64,000 nucleotides of DNA from positions 88,264 through 152,263 of the forward strand of contig NZ_FXAR01000008.1 of NCBI RefSeq assembly GCF_900177745.1, written 5' to 3'. The notes beneath the pieces are model-generated. The model was not told the origin of the DNA. It was given only the letters and a program-made list of their open reading frames with translations, and did not search any database. Both the position numbers and the translations under genes were made by a program. Origin of the DNA: Corynebacterium pollutisoli. GTDB lineage: Bacteria; Actinomycetota; Actinomycetes; Mycobacteriales; Mycobacteriaceae. Positions 8,228 to 17,162 of the stretch are shown here, one piece after another. The first letter of the stretch is position 1; the number at the start of each line of letters is the position of its first letter.

Positions 8228-8791
8228 TCACTGCGTGATGCCCGCGTCTCCTTCGAGTGCCGGCACATCGAGACGCCGCTTCCAGTAGACCCAGGGGAAC
8301 CATCCGGATCCGGCACGCTGCCAGCCGTCACGTTCCATCCGGGCCGGATCCGTGGGAAAGGTCGTGCGGTGATGCTCCCACTGGAATTCATCGCGCTCGA
8401 CGGCGTGAAACAGCGGGCCGTTGCCGACGCTGTGCCATCCGTAACGCCCCACACGGTTCAGCTCGCCGATCTCGTTGAAGGCCGTGAGACCGAAGAAGCG
8501 CCGCTGATCCGGGCCCGCATTGTCCTCGGCCCTGGCCTTTCCGAAGCGTTGCTGTGCGGCCTGTCGGCTGATCTGGAGGGCCGATCCGATGGACTCCCAG
8601 CTCACGTCCGCGGCGCGTGCGGCGAGGACCGCCTCCATGAGGATGTCCGTGGTTTCGCTGTCGGCTTCTTTCGCCCGGACGATCAGCTCACGCCACGCGG
8701 CCGGATCCTCCAGCAGTCGGTCGGACAGCCCGGCGTCTGAGCCGAAAATCAGCTCCCTGAGCTGGTTCCGGGATTCTTTGTCGAGGGACAT
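8228..8791 (-). CDS. HTH-containing protein, probably autoregulated
   Basis: 187 aa, no family I can name. Residues 50-82 (VSWESIGSALQISRQAAQQRFGKA) form a clear helix-turn-helix of the sigma-4-like type. The remaining 100 residues are rich in Trp, Arg and aromatics (YGWHSVGNGPLFHAVERDEF, GWFPWVYWKRR) and may be a ligand or protein-binding part. GGAGAG precedes the ATG. Two perfect dyads bracket the only promoter (8811-8871), so repression of its own gene is likely. Convergent with the methyltransferase gene, divergent from the gene at 8967. Confidence 0.7.
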   Translation of the reverse strand: MSLDKESRNQLRELIFGSDAGLSDRLLEDPAAWRELIVRAKEADSETTDILMEAVLAARAADVSWESIGSALQISRQAAQQRFGKARAEDNAGPDQRRFFGLTAFNEIGELNRVGRYGWHSVGNGPLFHAVERDEFQWEHHRTTFPTDPARMERDGWQRAGSGWFPWVYWKRRLDVPALEGDAGITQ

Positions 8792-8810
8792 TGTTCTCTC
8801 CTTCCACCTA

Positions 8811-8871
8811 TGTCAACCATCTATTGACAGCCTATCGCCGCCGGATGAAAGTGTCAACGATTCATTGACAC
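8811..8871 (-). promoter_or_regulatory. Promoter with twin TGTCAA-N7-TTGACA operators
   Basis: Two inverted repeats, 8811-8829 (TGTCAA-N7-TTGACA) and 8851-8871 (GTGTCAA-N7-TTGACAC), have centres 41 bases apart, about four helical turns. On the minus strand the distal operator supplies a consensus -35 (TTGACA, 8852-8857), a 17-base spacer follows, and the -10 is TAGGCT (8829-8834), which abuts the proximal operator. A dimer on either site would block polymerase. The likely ligand is the HTH protein encoded directly downstream. Confidence 0.75.
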
Positions 8872-8966
8872 TTCTGGGGATCCGTGAACGGTAGCCGCGC
8901 CCCACCCACAGCGTGAGGTTCATCGGAGTCACAAGGCACCGACACCACTCGCCTCAAGGAGTAGTC

Positions 8967-9374
8967 ATGGGACTTTTCGACCAGTTCAAGCAGGCCCTCA
9001 TCCGCGACAACATCAAGCGCGGTTTCGACGGTGCCCTCCACAGCGCACAGGACATCGCCTCCAACCCGACGAACATCCTCCAGAACCACAACGTCCTGCA
9101 GAACTACGGCCGCGAGATGCAGCGTATTCAGCAGGTGGGTATCCGCGGATCCGGTGTCATCAGGTCGGTCTCCCCCGCCGGTGAGTCCGTCGCCGTCGGC
9201 GGCAACGATTGGGTGGACATCGAGATGGACATGACCCTGCCCGGTCGGGAGCCCTACCTGGCCACCACGCGAATCATGATGCCGCGTACCACCGCCGACA
9301 TGTACGCCCCCGGCAGCCGACACAACGTCGCCGTCGACCCGGCCGACCCGAACAACTTCGCCTTCGCAGAATAA
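8967..9374 (+). CDS. Uncharacterised small soluble protein
   Basis: 135 aa, no signal peptide or membrane segment. The N-terminal 45 residues are amphipathic helix (MGLFDQFKQALIRDNIKRGF); the rest looks like a small beta-barrel (VGIRGSGVIRSVSPAGESV, DWVDIEMDMTLPGREPY, HNVAVDPADPNNFAF). AAGGAG precedes the ATG. The promoter-proximal 50 bases and the first 13 codons are duplicated at 9417-9500. The divergent upstream neighbour is the HTH gene, whose operators lie 96 bases upstream of this start, so co-regulation is possible. Function not recognised. Confidence 0.6.
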   Translation: MGLFDQFKQALIRDNIKRGFDGALHSAQDIASNPTNILQNHNVLQNYGREMQRIQQVGIRGSGVIRSVSPAGESVAVGGNDWVDIEMDMTLPGREPYLATTRIMMPRTTADMYAPGSRHNVAVDPADPNNFAFAE

Positions 9375-9416
9375 GGCCGGGCTCGGCCCGATGGCCGCAT
9401 CCCGCTCATAGGGTTA

Positions 9417-9500
9417 GGTTCACTGGAGCAGGAAGCACCGACACCACTCAAGTCAAGGAGTAGTCATGGGAGTTTTCGAGCGGTTCAAGCAGGTCCTCAC
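9417..9500 (+). pseudogene. Decayed duplicate of the 5' end of the gene at 8967
   Basis: This stretch repeats 8919-9000 with few changes: GCACCGACACCACTC, the AAGGAGTAGTCATGGGA ribosome site and start, and codons for MGVFERFKQVLTR against MGLFDQFKQALIR. Similarity stops there, where the sequence becomes the 3' end of the SUKH gene on the other strand. It is a duplicated leader and start without a body, so probably a scar of duplication followed by insertion or deletion. Confidence 0.7.
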
Positions 9501-9851
9501 CCGGACAACAACATCCGACAGGTGTTCATCACCGGGCAGAAACAGCAGAGCGTTGCCCTCCTGGTCATCCCCGATGGCGATGGCCTCAGGCGGGAAACCC
9601 GCCCACTCACGCCAGGCTGCGGTCTCCTTGACCACATGGTTCGCGGTCCTGCCGATACGCTTGCGGTCAGAACCGTCGAACACCGGATGGAGGATGAAAA
9701 AGCCATCCTCCGGATCCGCCGCGTCGAAAACCTCGCCACCGTTGTCGGCGAGGAGGCGACGTCGATAAGCAGCGGGGAAGGAACACCCGAGAGCCTCCTC
9801 GGCGGCGCGGACGCAGGACTCATCAGCAGGAAAGGCCATGCCGGAAGCCAT
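9453..9851 (-). CDS. SMI1/KNR4 (SUKH) family protein
   Basis: 132 aa. It shows the SUKH fold pattern: AAEEALGCSFPAAYRRRLLADNGGEVF near the N-terminus, then GDDQEGNALLFLPGDEH, the usual conserved segment. SUKH proteins commonly act as immunity proteins against polymorphic nuclease toxins, but no toxin gene is beside it, so that role is an inference. The last codons (LNRSKTPMTTP) read the antisense of the decayed duplicate at 9466, and its 5' flank is a remnant of a different gene. Start could be the ATG at 9839 instead; neither has a good ribosome site. May be a stranded or dying gene. Confidence 0.55.
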   Translation of the reverse strand: MASGMAFPADESCVRAAEEALGCSFPAAYRRRLLADNGGEVFDAADPEDGFFILHPVFDGSDRKRIGRTANHVVKETAAWREWAGFPPEAIAIGDDQEGNALLFLPGDEHLSDVVVRVRTCLNRSKTPMTTP

Positions 9852-10047
9852 GTACCCGGATGATGTCGCCGCCGTACAACTGAGTTCAATCCCCGCGGCC
9901 ACCTGACCCGACTCGGCCGTCGGGAGCACCTCGAAGTGCAGGCACCCGGGCCCCTACAACGCGGCGTGCGCTGCCGTCAGCTCCTTGGCGCGGCGTGAGG
10001 CCTCATCCAACGCACGGAGGTACAGCCAGGCCACCCTCGGCAGGCAG
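9852..10047 (-). pseudogene. Remnant of a second copy of the 2H-phosphoesterase/monooxygenase gene
   Basis: Read on the minus strand, 9957-10025 encodes LYLRALDEASRRAKELTAAHAAL then a stop, matching DYLCALDEASRHVKELTGARAAL of the gene at 10060. Next, 9852-9945 encodes GCLHFEVLPTAESGQVAAGIE, matching its monooxygenase end (GCLYFEVLPTPGG, WGQVTAGIE). The pieces are internally deleted and shuffled. This is the remains of a tandem paralogue. Confidence 0.65.
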
Positions 10048-10059
10048 GTGGAGGATTGG

Positions 10060-10866
10060 TTAGGGAGCGCCCTCGAACCTGGCGGACTTCTCCACTGTGT
10101 AACTCCGCTCGATCCCCGCGGTGACCTGCCCCCATTCACTGTGCTCCACCCGCCGTTGGTGCGCGCCGAAGGCCGCGCCGTCGACGAAGCGCTCCTCCAC
10201 CGTCCATACCCGGCCCCCGGGTGTCGGAAGCACCTCGAAATACAGGCACCCGGGTTCCGCCCGGGTCAGCTCGATGTGCCGGGGCAGGTGGCGTTCCACA
10301 ATCTCGGCCTCTTCGTTCGACGCGCAGATCAGTTCCCCTGCCAGACGTACCTCGCGGCTGTCGTACCCGTCCCCGGCGAGGCTCGTCAGCTGCCGGACGC
10401 GCGGCCTCCACAGCGCGGCGCGTGCACCGGTGAGCTCCTTGACGTGGCGAGAGGCCTCATCCAACGCACAGAGGTAGTCGGGGACGATCTCCCGCGGCAG
10501 ACGCAGCCCCATCGTCAGGTGCGGGGTCCACCGGGGACCCCGACCGTCAGGGTTTCGCTCGCTGATCTGCCGGGCGGCGATCTCCAGCTCGTCGGTGGTT
10601 TCCAGCAGCCAGGCCACCGTCTGCTTGCGCTTCGTGCCGAACACGACGGTGCCCACCCGCTCGAAACGCGCGGGGATGAGCGACGGGAGCAGCTCGGTGG
10701 CCAACGCGACCGGCTCCTCCGGCATGTGCGGCGCGAACGTGATCGTGATGTGCGGAGTCTGCTGCTGGAGCGGGAACCCCCGCTCCTCCAGGCGGGCGAA
10801 AACCTCCCGTACCTGCTGCTCCTCCTGCTCGGGCAGGTGGAGCAGGATGTTGTCGGGCGAGGCCAT
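10060..10866 (-). CDS. 2H phosphoesterase (2'-5' RNA ligase-like) fused to an ABM monooxygenase-like domain
   Basis: 268 aa, two domains. Residues 1-165 are a 2H phosphoesterase with paired His-x-Thr motifs, PHITIT near 40 and PHLTMG near 118, the catalytic pair for cyclic phosphodiester or 2'-5' linkages in RNA or nucleotides. Residues 175-260 resemble the antibiotic biosynthesis monooxygenase (ABM) barrel: ELICASNEEAEIVERHLP, EPGCLYFEV, VEERFVDGAAFGAHQ. ABM domains are usually stand-alone and cofactor-free. The pairing is unusual. The ATG at 10866 begins MASPDNILLHLP. The next gene upstream, ytoQ, ends 14 bases away, so the two may form an operon. Confidence 0.65.
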   Translation of the reverse strand: MASPDNILLHLPEQEEQQVREVFARLEERGFPLQQQTPHITITFAPHMPEEPVALATELLPSLIPARFERVGTVVFGTKRKQTVAWLLETTDELEIAARQISERNPDGRGPRWTPHLTMGLRLPREIVPDYLCALDEASRHVKELTGARAALWRPRVRQLTSLAGDGYDSREVRLAGELICASNEEAEIVERHLPRHIELTRAEPGCLYFEVLPTPGGRVWTVEERFVDGAAFGAHQRRVEHSEWGQVTAGIERSYTVEKSARFEGAP

Positions 10867-10880
10867 CGTCTCCTCGGGGC

Positions 10881-11321
10881 CTAGGCCTTGAGGACGTAGC
10901 GCAGGATCTCGACGACCTGGTCGGTGGTCTGGCACCAGGCCTGGGCCGCCGCGTCGACCTCCTTGAGGGGGTGGACGATGTCGGCGTCGTGAAGCGTGAC
11001 GTACGGCTTGCTCAGCGCGGCGCAGTAGCCGGCGTCGAAGGCGGCGTTCCACTGCTTGTACTCGCTGCCGAAACGCACGACGACCATGTCGGCCTCCTCG
11101 ATGAGGGTGCGCGTGCGGATCGAGTTGACCTTGGAGGACTGGTGATCGCGCCAGAACTGGCTGTCCGTCTCACCCAGGTGGTCACCCGCCGCATCGCTGG
11201 CCGGATGATCGGTCACCGGGGCGGTGAAGACCACGTCCAGGCCGGCTGCCTCGGCGCCGCGCTGGATCTCCTCGCGCCAGTCGGTGTGGATCTCGCCGGA
11301 CAGGTAGACGTTGAAAGACAT
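10881..11321 (-). CDS. YtoQ family protein
   Basis: 146 aa, full length for the YtoQ family, a relative of nucleoside 2-deoxyribosyltransferases. Seen: NVYLSGEIHTDWREEI at the N-terminus, the DHQSSKVNSIRTRTLIEEADMVVVRFG core and the GYCAALSKPYVTLH segment, which is the expected nucleoside-binding layout. Biochemical role unknown. AGGAG precedes the ATG at 11321. It probably leads an operon with the phosphoesterase fusion; both would then act on nucleotide-like substrates, which is an inference. Confidence 0.75.
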   Translation of the reverse strand: MSFNVYLSGEIHTDWREEIQRGAEAAGLDVVFTAPVTDHPASDAAGDHLGETDSQFWRDHQSSKVNSIRTRTLIEEADMVVVRFGSEYKQWNAAFDAGYCAALSKPYVTLHDADIVHPLKEVDAAAQAWCQTTDQVVEILRYVLKA

Positions 11322-11440
11322 CGCTTACTCCTCCTTGGTGGGTGTGCGGCACGCGGCCGCTCTTCACTGCTGCACCATACCCGGAGTGCGACTGCCCCGA
11401 CACGCCCCCACGGCCACCGGCCATGTGGCACATTTACATC

Positions 11441-12454
11441 ATGAAGCAGAGTGTCGATTGGAGGATCCGACCCGGGAGGAGCACCGACGGCGTCGGTGAG
11501 CCGCCCAGCCCCCGTGGTTTCACGTTCATCTGTGATGCCGGACGTCCGGTGGGACGTGCCTGCGTCCTGGAGTCCGACGGCTTCTTCCACCTGGTGGACC
11601 TGGCGGTGGACCCCGACTGGCGCCGCCGCGGCATCGGCCGCGCACTGGTCTCCGCCGTGGAGTCCGAGGTGATCTCCCGGGGAGCCACCGCACTCACTCT
11701 GCTCACCGGGGAGGCCGGCTTCTTCTCCCGGCTCGGCTACGAGAAGGAGTGCCTCCCGGTGGCCCTGCGCTGGTTGGCCACCCCGGAACTCCAGGCGATG
11801 AGCCGCCCACTGGCCGACCCGGTGGTCCCCCGCCCCGCCGTGAGCGTCATCCCGCTTCGCGACGGCCCCTCCGGCCTCGAGGTCTTCGCCCAACACCGCG
11901 TGGGCACCATGGACTTCGCGGCCGGGGCCGTCGTATTCCCCGGCGGGCGGATCGACCCGCCGGACCACGAGCAACGTCTGGAGCTCCCACCCCACCTGGT
12001 CGACGCGTGGTCCTCCACCGCACTACCTCCCGCCGAGGTTCTGGTGGCGGCCGGGATCCGCGAGGTCGCGGAGGAATGCGACGTGCTGCTCTCCCCCACG
12101 GACCTGATCCCCTGGGACAACTGGGTCACCCCACCCGGCGGACGACGGCGTTTCGACGTGGCGTTCTTCCTCACCCACGTCCGCGACGAGGACGCACCCC
12201 GCTGGGCGAACTCCTCCACCGAGTCCCTCCGTTCCTCGTGGGATCGGGTCACCACTCTGCTTGCCGACGAAAGCGCGGGCCGCATCCGACTGCTTCCCCC
12301 GACGCTGGCCCTGCTCACGGAACTCGCGGAGTTCACCAGTGCCGCCGACGCGTTGACGCACGCGCCGCCCATCGTCCCCGTTCTCGACGACTCAGCGGTG
12401 CGGCCGCGCCCCGCCGGTGGACTTTCACCCTCACTGAGTACGCGTCAACACTGA
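11441..12454 (+). CDS. GNAT acetyltransferase-NUDIX hydrolase fusion
   Basis: 337 aa. Residues 1-115 are a GNAT domain: FHLVDLAVDPDWRRRGIGRALVSAV holds the acetyl-CoA loop (RRRGIG), and GFFSRLGYEKE closes the fold. Residues 125-320 are a NUDIX domain with GAVVFPGGRID and a stretched NUDIX helix ending REVAEECDVLL, close to the REUXEE consensus. Substrates cannot be read. It could acetylate and detoxify one compound and clean up a nucleotide by-product, but that is guesswork. An in-frame ATG at 11423 is an alternative start; neither has a ribosome site. Confidence 0.65.
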   Translation: MKQSVDWRIRPGRSTDGVGEPPSPRGFTFICDAGRPVGRACVLESDGFFHLVDLAVDPDWRRRGIGRALVSAVESEVISRGATALTLLTGEAGFFSRLGYEKECLPVALRWLATPELQAMSRPLADPVVPRPAVSVIPLRDGPSGLEVFAQHRVGTMDFAAGAVVFPGGRIDPPDHEQRLELPPHLVDAWSSTALPPAEVLVAAGIREVAEECDVLLSPTDLIPWDNWVTPPGGRRRFDVAFFLTHVRDEDAPRWANSSTESLRSSWDRVTTLLADESAGRIRLLPPTLALLTELAEFTSAADALTHAPPIVPVLDDSAVRPRPAGGLSPSLSTRQH

Positions 12455-12495
12455 CTTTTCGGGCCCAACGGTAGGGGTATAAGTGCAAACAAGAA

Positions 12496-12526
12496 GGGCG
12501 GCCCCGGATGACTCCGGAACCGCCCC
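12496..12526 (-). terminator. Terminator of ychF
   Basis: GGGCGG(C)CCCGGA and TCCGG(AA)CCGCCC form a hairpin between the convergent GNAT-NUDIX gene and ychF. On the minus strand it is followed by TTCTTGTTTG, so it mainly serves ychF. Confidence 0.6.
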
Positions 12527-12542
12527 CTCCAGGCAACGAGAC

Positions 12543-13628
<1,086 letters not shown>

Positions 13629-13816
13629 GGGCGTTGATCCTAGCAGCCTGCGCATTTCCCCAGATACTCAGCGCGGGCCCCAGGTTGTGCCACCATCCTC
13701 CCAGCGGTATATGATCGGGCCACTTCCTCGTTATACCCGTCACACCCTGGACGATTTCCCGGCCTAACCACAGGCGTTCCGTACAACTGCACACCCCTAC
13801 CCCGACAGGTACACAC

Positions 13817-15457
13817 ATGTCTTCCACCACCTCGCAGCCCGCCAAGGGCTCCGTGCAGGGTGAGCGGCGTGAGATCTTCTCCTCCCGCTGGGCATTCTTG
13901 CTCGCCGCGATCGGCTCGGCCGTCGGCCTCGGCAACATCTGGCGCTTCCCCTACGTCGCATACGACAACGGTGGCGGCGCCTTCCTGCTCCCCTACCTCA
14001 TCGCCCTGCTGACGGCGGGTATCCCGCTGCTCTTTCTCGACTACGCCCTGGGTCACCGCTACCGCGGTTCCGCCCCGCTGACGTTCCGTCGCATCAAATC
14101 CTGGGCCGAGCCGGTCGGCTGGATCCAGGTCGGTGTCTCCTTCTTCATCACGATCTACTACGCCGCGATCATCGGCTGGGCCGCCCTCTACGCCATCAAG
14201 TCCTTCAACAAGGCGTGGGGCAACGACCCGAACGAGTACTTCTTCGGCGAGTTCCTCCAGATGGACGCCACCACCAACTTCTCCACGGACTTCGTGCCAC
14301 AGATCGCGCTGGCTCTGGCCGCCGTGTGGATCGCCGCGATCGTCGTGCTGGCGATTGGCGTGGACAAGGGCATCGGCAAAGTGGCCAAGTTCTTCATCCC
14401 GCTGCTGACCGTGCTGTTCATCATCGTGGTTGTCCAGGCCCTCATGTTGCCGGGTGCCGCCACCGGCCTCGACGCGCTGTTCACCCCGGACTGGGGCGCG
14501 CTGGCCAACGGCACCGTGTGGATCGCCGCCTACGGGCAGATCTTCTTCTCCCTGTCCGTGAGCTTCGGCATCATGCTCACCTACTCGTCCTACCTGCGCC
14601 CCCGCACCAACCTCACGGGCACCGGCCTGACCACCGCCTTCGCGAACTCCTCCTTTGAGGTCCTCGCCGGCGTCGGTGTCTTCGCCGCCCTGGGTTTCAT
14701 GGCCGTGCAGCAGTCGGTCGCCGTCGACGAGGTCGCCACCTCCGGCATCGGCCTGGCGTTCGTCGCCTTCCCGGCGATCATCAACGAGATGGCCTTCGGC
14801 CCGATCTTCGGCTTCCTGTTCTTCGCCTCCCTCACCATCGCGGGCTTCACCTCCCTGTTCTCCCTCCTGGAGGTCGTGGTCTCGGCGGTCAAGGACAAGC
14901 TCAACCTGCCGCGTAAGGTCGTCGCGATCGGCATCGGCACCTTCATGGCGCTGATCTCCCTGGCGCTGTTCTCCACCACGTCCGGCCTCATGGCCCTGGA
15001 CATCATGGACAAGTTCACCAACAACATCGGCATCGTGGCCGTCGCGCTCATCGCCGTGATCATCCTCGACTGGATCCTGCGCCGCATCGAGGAGTTCTCG
15101 CTGCACCTCAACGCCGTGTCGTCCTTCAAGGTGGGCACCCTGTGGCGCATCTTCGTGGTCAACGTCACCACCCTGGTCCTGGGCTTCACCCTCGCACAGG
15201 AGCTGATCTCCCTGGTGCAGGAGCCGTACGGCGGCTACACCACCACCCAGGTGGCCATCTACGGCTGGGCTGTGCTGGCGCTCATCCTCATCAACGCCCT
15301 GGTGTTCTCCCTGGTCCCGTGGCGCGGCAACCTGCGTCTCGACGGCCCGCCCGGCTCCGACTTCGGTGTCGACCCGGAGGTGCGCCGTGAGCTCCACGAG
15401 CCCCGCAAGTACGGCACACCTGCCGTCCCCGTCAACGAGGAAGGAACAGTCCGATGA
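13817..15457 (+). CDS. metP: Sodium-dependent methionine/alanine importer, large subunit
   Basis: 546-aa neurotransmitter:sodium symporter (NSS, LeuT fold). TM1 reads AAIGSAVGLGNIWRFPYVAY, the NSS sodium and substrate site, and twelve hydrophobic segments follow. In Corynebacterium glutamicum MetP works only with a small partner MetS, and the next gene is exactly that, overlapping by ATGA. This pins the assignment among NSS paralogues. The C-terminal cytoplasmic tail (from about 505) is charged. The ATG has only a weak ribosome site (GACAGG). Confidence 0.88.
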   Translation: MSSTTSQPAKGSVQGERREIFSSRWAFLLAAIGSAVGLGNIWRFPYVAYDNGGGAFLLPYLIALLTAGIPLLFLDYALGHRYRGSAPLTFRRIKSWAEPVGWIQVGVSFFITIYYAAIIGWAALYAIKSFNKAWGNDPNEYFFGEFLQMDATTNFSTDFVPQIALALAAVWIAAIVVLAIGVDKGIGKVAKFFIPLLTVLFIIVVVQALMLPGAATGLDALFTPDWGALANGTVWIAAYGQIFFSLSVSFGIMLTYSSYLRPRTNLTGTGLTTAFANSSFEVLAGVGVFAALGFMAVQQSVAVDEVATSGIGLAFVAFPAIINEMAFGPIFGFLFFASLTIAGFTSLFSLLEVVVSAVKDKLNLPRKVVAIGIGTFMALISLALFSTTSGLMALDIMDKFTNNIGIVAVALIAVIILDWILRRIEEFSLHLNAVSSFKVGTLWRIFVVNVTTLVLGFTLAQELISLVQEPYGGYTTTQVAIYGWAVLALILINALVFSLVPWRGNLRLDGPPGSDFGVDPEVRRELHEPRKYGTPAVPVNEEGTVR

Positions 15458-15621
15458 GCGGTATCGCGATCATGATGATGGTTCTGTTCATGGTGGTCAT
15501 CTGGGGCGGCTTCATCGCCAGCGCCCTCCACCTGCGCAGCCACCCGGATGATGTCTCCGGTGCCCTGGGCACCGCGGATCACGCCCGCGACGAGCACCTT
15601 GCCGCGCAGGAGATCCACTAG
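15454..15621 (+). CDS. metS: Methionine/alanine importer small subunit
   Basis: 55 aa: one transmembrane helix (residues 4-25, IAIMMMVLFMVVIWGGFIASA) followed by an acidic/His cytoplasmic tail ending AAQEIH. It matches the MetS family, the small subunit required by MetP. Its ATG overlaps the metP stop (ATGA), so the two are translationally coupled. Easily missed because of its size. Confidence 0.88.
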   Translation: MSGIAIMMMVLFMVVIWGGFIASALHLRSHPDDVSGALGTADHARDEHLAAQEIH

Positions 15622-15648
15622 CACCACCCGGCGGGGTGTTGAGGCAAT

Positions 15649-17127
15649 ATGGAGGCTGTGACTGACCAGCCCCACCTCCACCCTGATCCGGACGACACCG
15701 GCTCCTCCCGCCCGGAAGGATCCCGCGCTTTCAGCAGCCTGGATCTGGACGAGCAGGAGGAGCTCGGTGGTTACGGGGACCAGATCGACCGCTCCGTGGT
15801 CATGTCGGAGTGGCTCAAGTCCTTCGCCATGTGGGCTCTGCGGATGCTCATCATCGCGGTGTTCCTCTACGTCGCCTGGTTCCTGCTCAAGCAGGTCGGC
15901 ACGGGCGTGCTGCCGGTGGCGTTCGCCATCATCGTGTGCACCGTCCTGGCCCCGCCCACCACGTGGATGCGGCGGAAGGGCCTGCCCCCGGCGTTGGCGG
16001 CGCTCATCTCGATGCTGGCGTTCTTCGGATTCTTCGGCACCCTCATCTGGTTCATCGCCCCGGACATCGCCCGGCAGTCCCAGATCCTCTACCTGCAGAC
16101 CCTGGAGGGCGTGCAGCGTCTCCAGCTGTGGGCGCAGGGGCCGCCGCTCAACGTCGACGGCGAGGACCTCTCCCAGCTCATCAACGACGCGGCGAGCTGG
16201 GTCCAGGACCAGGCCGGCACCATCGCCGGCGGCATCGTCTCCGGCGTGGGCACCGCGACGACGGTGATGTTCACGCTGTTCGTGGTCATCGTCCTGACGT
16301 TCTTCTTCCTCAAGGACGGCCACCGTTTCCTGCCGTGGACCCGTACGGTCTCCGGCCGCCGCATCGGCTGGCACCTCACCGAGAGCCTCACCCGCGGCTG
16401 GACCACGCTCGGCGGCTTCATCCGTGCGCAGGCGATCGTCTCACTCGTCGACGCCATCTTCATCGGCCTCGGGCTCGTCATCGTCGGTGTCCCCATGGCG
16501 CTGGCGCTGGCCGTCATCACGTTCATCGCCGGTTTCATCCCGCTCATCGGCGCCGTCGTCGCCGGCGCGCTGGCGGTGCTGGTGGCGCTGGTCTCCCTCG
16601 GCGTCACCCAGGCGCTCATCGTGCTGGGAATCGTCATCGCCGTGCAGCAGCTGGAGGGCAACATCCTCTCCCCGTGGCTGCAGTCGAAGGCCATGAACCT
16701 GCACCCGGTGATCGTGCTCGTCTCCGTCACCATCGGCGGCGGTCTCTTCGGTCTCATCGGCTCCTTCCTCGCCGTCCCCTTCGTCGCGATGATCGCGGTC
16801 GCCTTCCGCTACCTCATGGACATGATGGCGCTGCGCTCCGGTGAGAAGCTCTCCGAGGACATCGAGTGGGTCACCCCGGAGGGTGAACTCAACGGCCGCC
16901 TCTCGGAGGAGGAGGGGCGTCTGCTGCGTGAGCGGTGGCGCGAGTCCATCGTCTACGTCGACGGGCCCCGCCGCCCGGAGACCCCGGGAGCCCCGGAGTC
17001 CCCGGAGACGGATCTCGACGTCGGCGACGACACCCCCACCACCTCCACCTCGGGTGCCGACATCGGCCGGGTCCGCCTCAGCAGCCGCCGCATCGAAAAA
17101 CTGTTCGGACGTGTCGGGCGTCCCTGA
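15649..17127 (+). CDS. AI-2E family transporter
   Basis: 492-aa polytopic membrane protein of the AI-2E/UPF0118 family (PF01594). A charged N-terminal tail of about 60 residues precedes two closely spaced helices, a long periplasmic-type segment (120-195) and a C-terminal bundle with the family motif GFIPLIGAVVAGALAVLVAL and QQLEGNILSPWLQSKAMNLHP. Members include TqsA and sodium/proton exchangers; substrate unknown. An acidic, proline-rich tail follows residue 440. The M. tuberculosis counterpart by position is Rv1101c. GAGG lies four bases before the ATG; a GTG at 15658 is possible. Confidence 0.85.
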   Translation: MEAVTDQPHLHPDPDDTGSSRPEGSRAFSSLDLDEQEELGGYGDQIDRSVVMSEWLKSFAMWALRMLIIAVFLYVAWFLLKQVGTGVLPVAFAIIVCTVLAPPTTWMRRKGLPPALAALISMLAFFGFFGTLIWFIAPDIARQSQILYLQTLEGVQRLQLWAQGPPLNVDGEDLSQLINDAASWVQDQAGTIAGGIVSGVGTATTVMFTLFVVIVLTFFFLKDGHRFLPWTRTVSGRRIGWHLTESLTRGWTTLGGFIRAQAIVSLVDAIFIGLGLVIVGVPMALALAVITFIAGFIPLIGAVVAGALAVLVALVSLGVTQALIVLGIVIAVQQLEGNILSPWLQSKAMNLHPVIVLVSVTIGGGLFGLIGSFLAVPFVAMIAVAFRYLMDMMALRSGEKLSEDIEWVTPEGELNGRLSEEEGRLLRERWRESIVYVDGPRRPETPGAPESPETDLDVGDDTPTTSTSGADIGRVRLSSRRIEKLFGRVGRP

Positions 17128-17162
17128 CGTCTCATGTCGGGGGCGTGTGACACAGTGGGCGC

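Noticed and set aside
13640..15397. 585-codon open frame antisense to metP
   Set aside because: Same cause: a GC-rich transporter gene read backwards gives a long polar frame. The metP-metS coupling fixes the coding strand.
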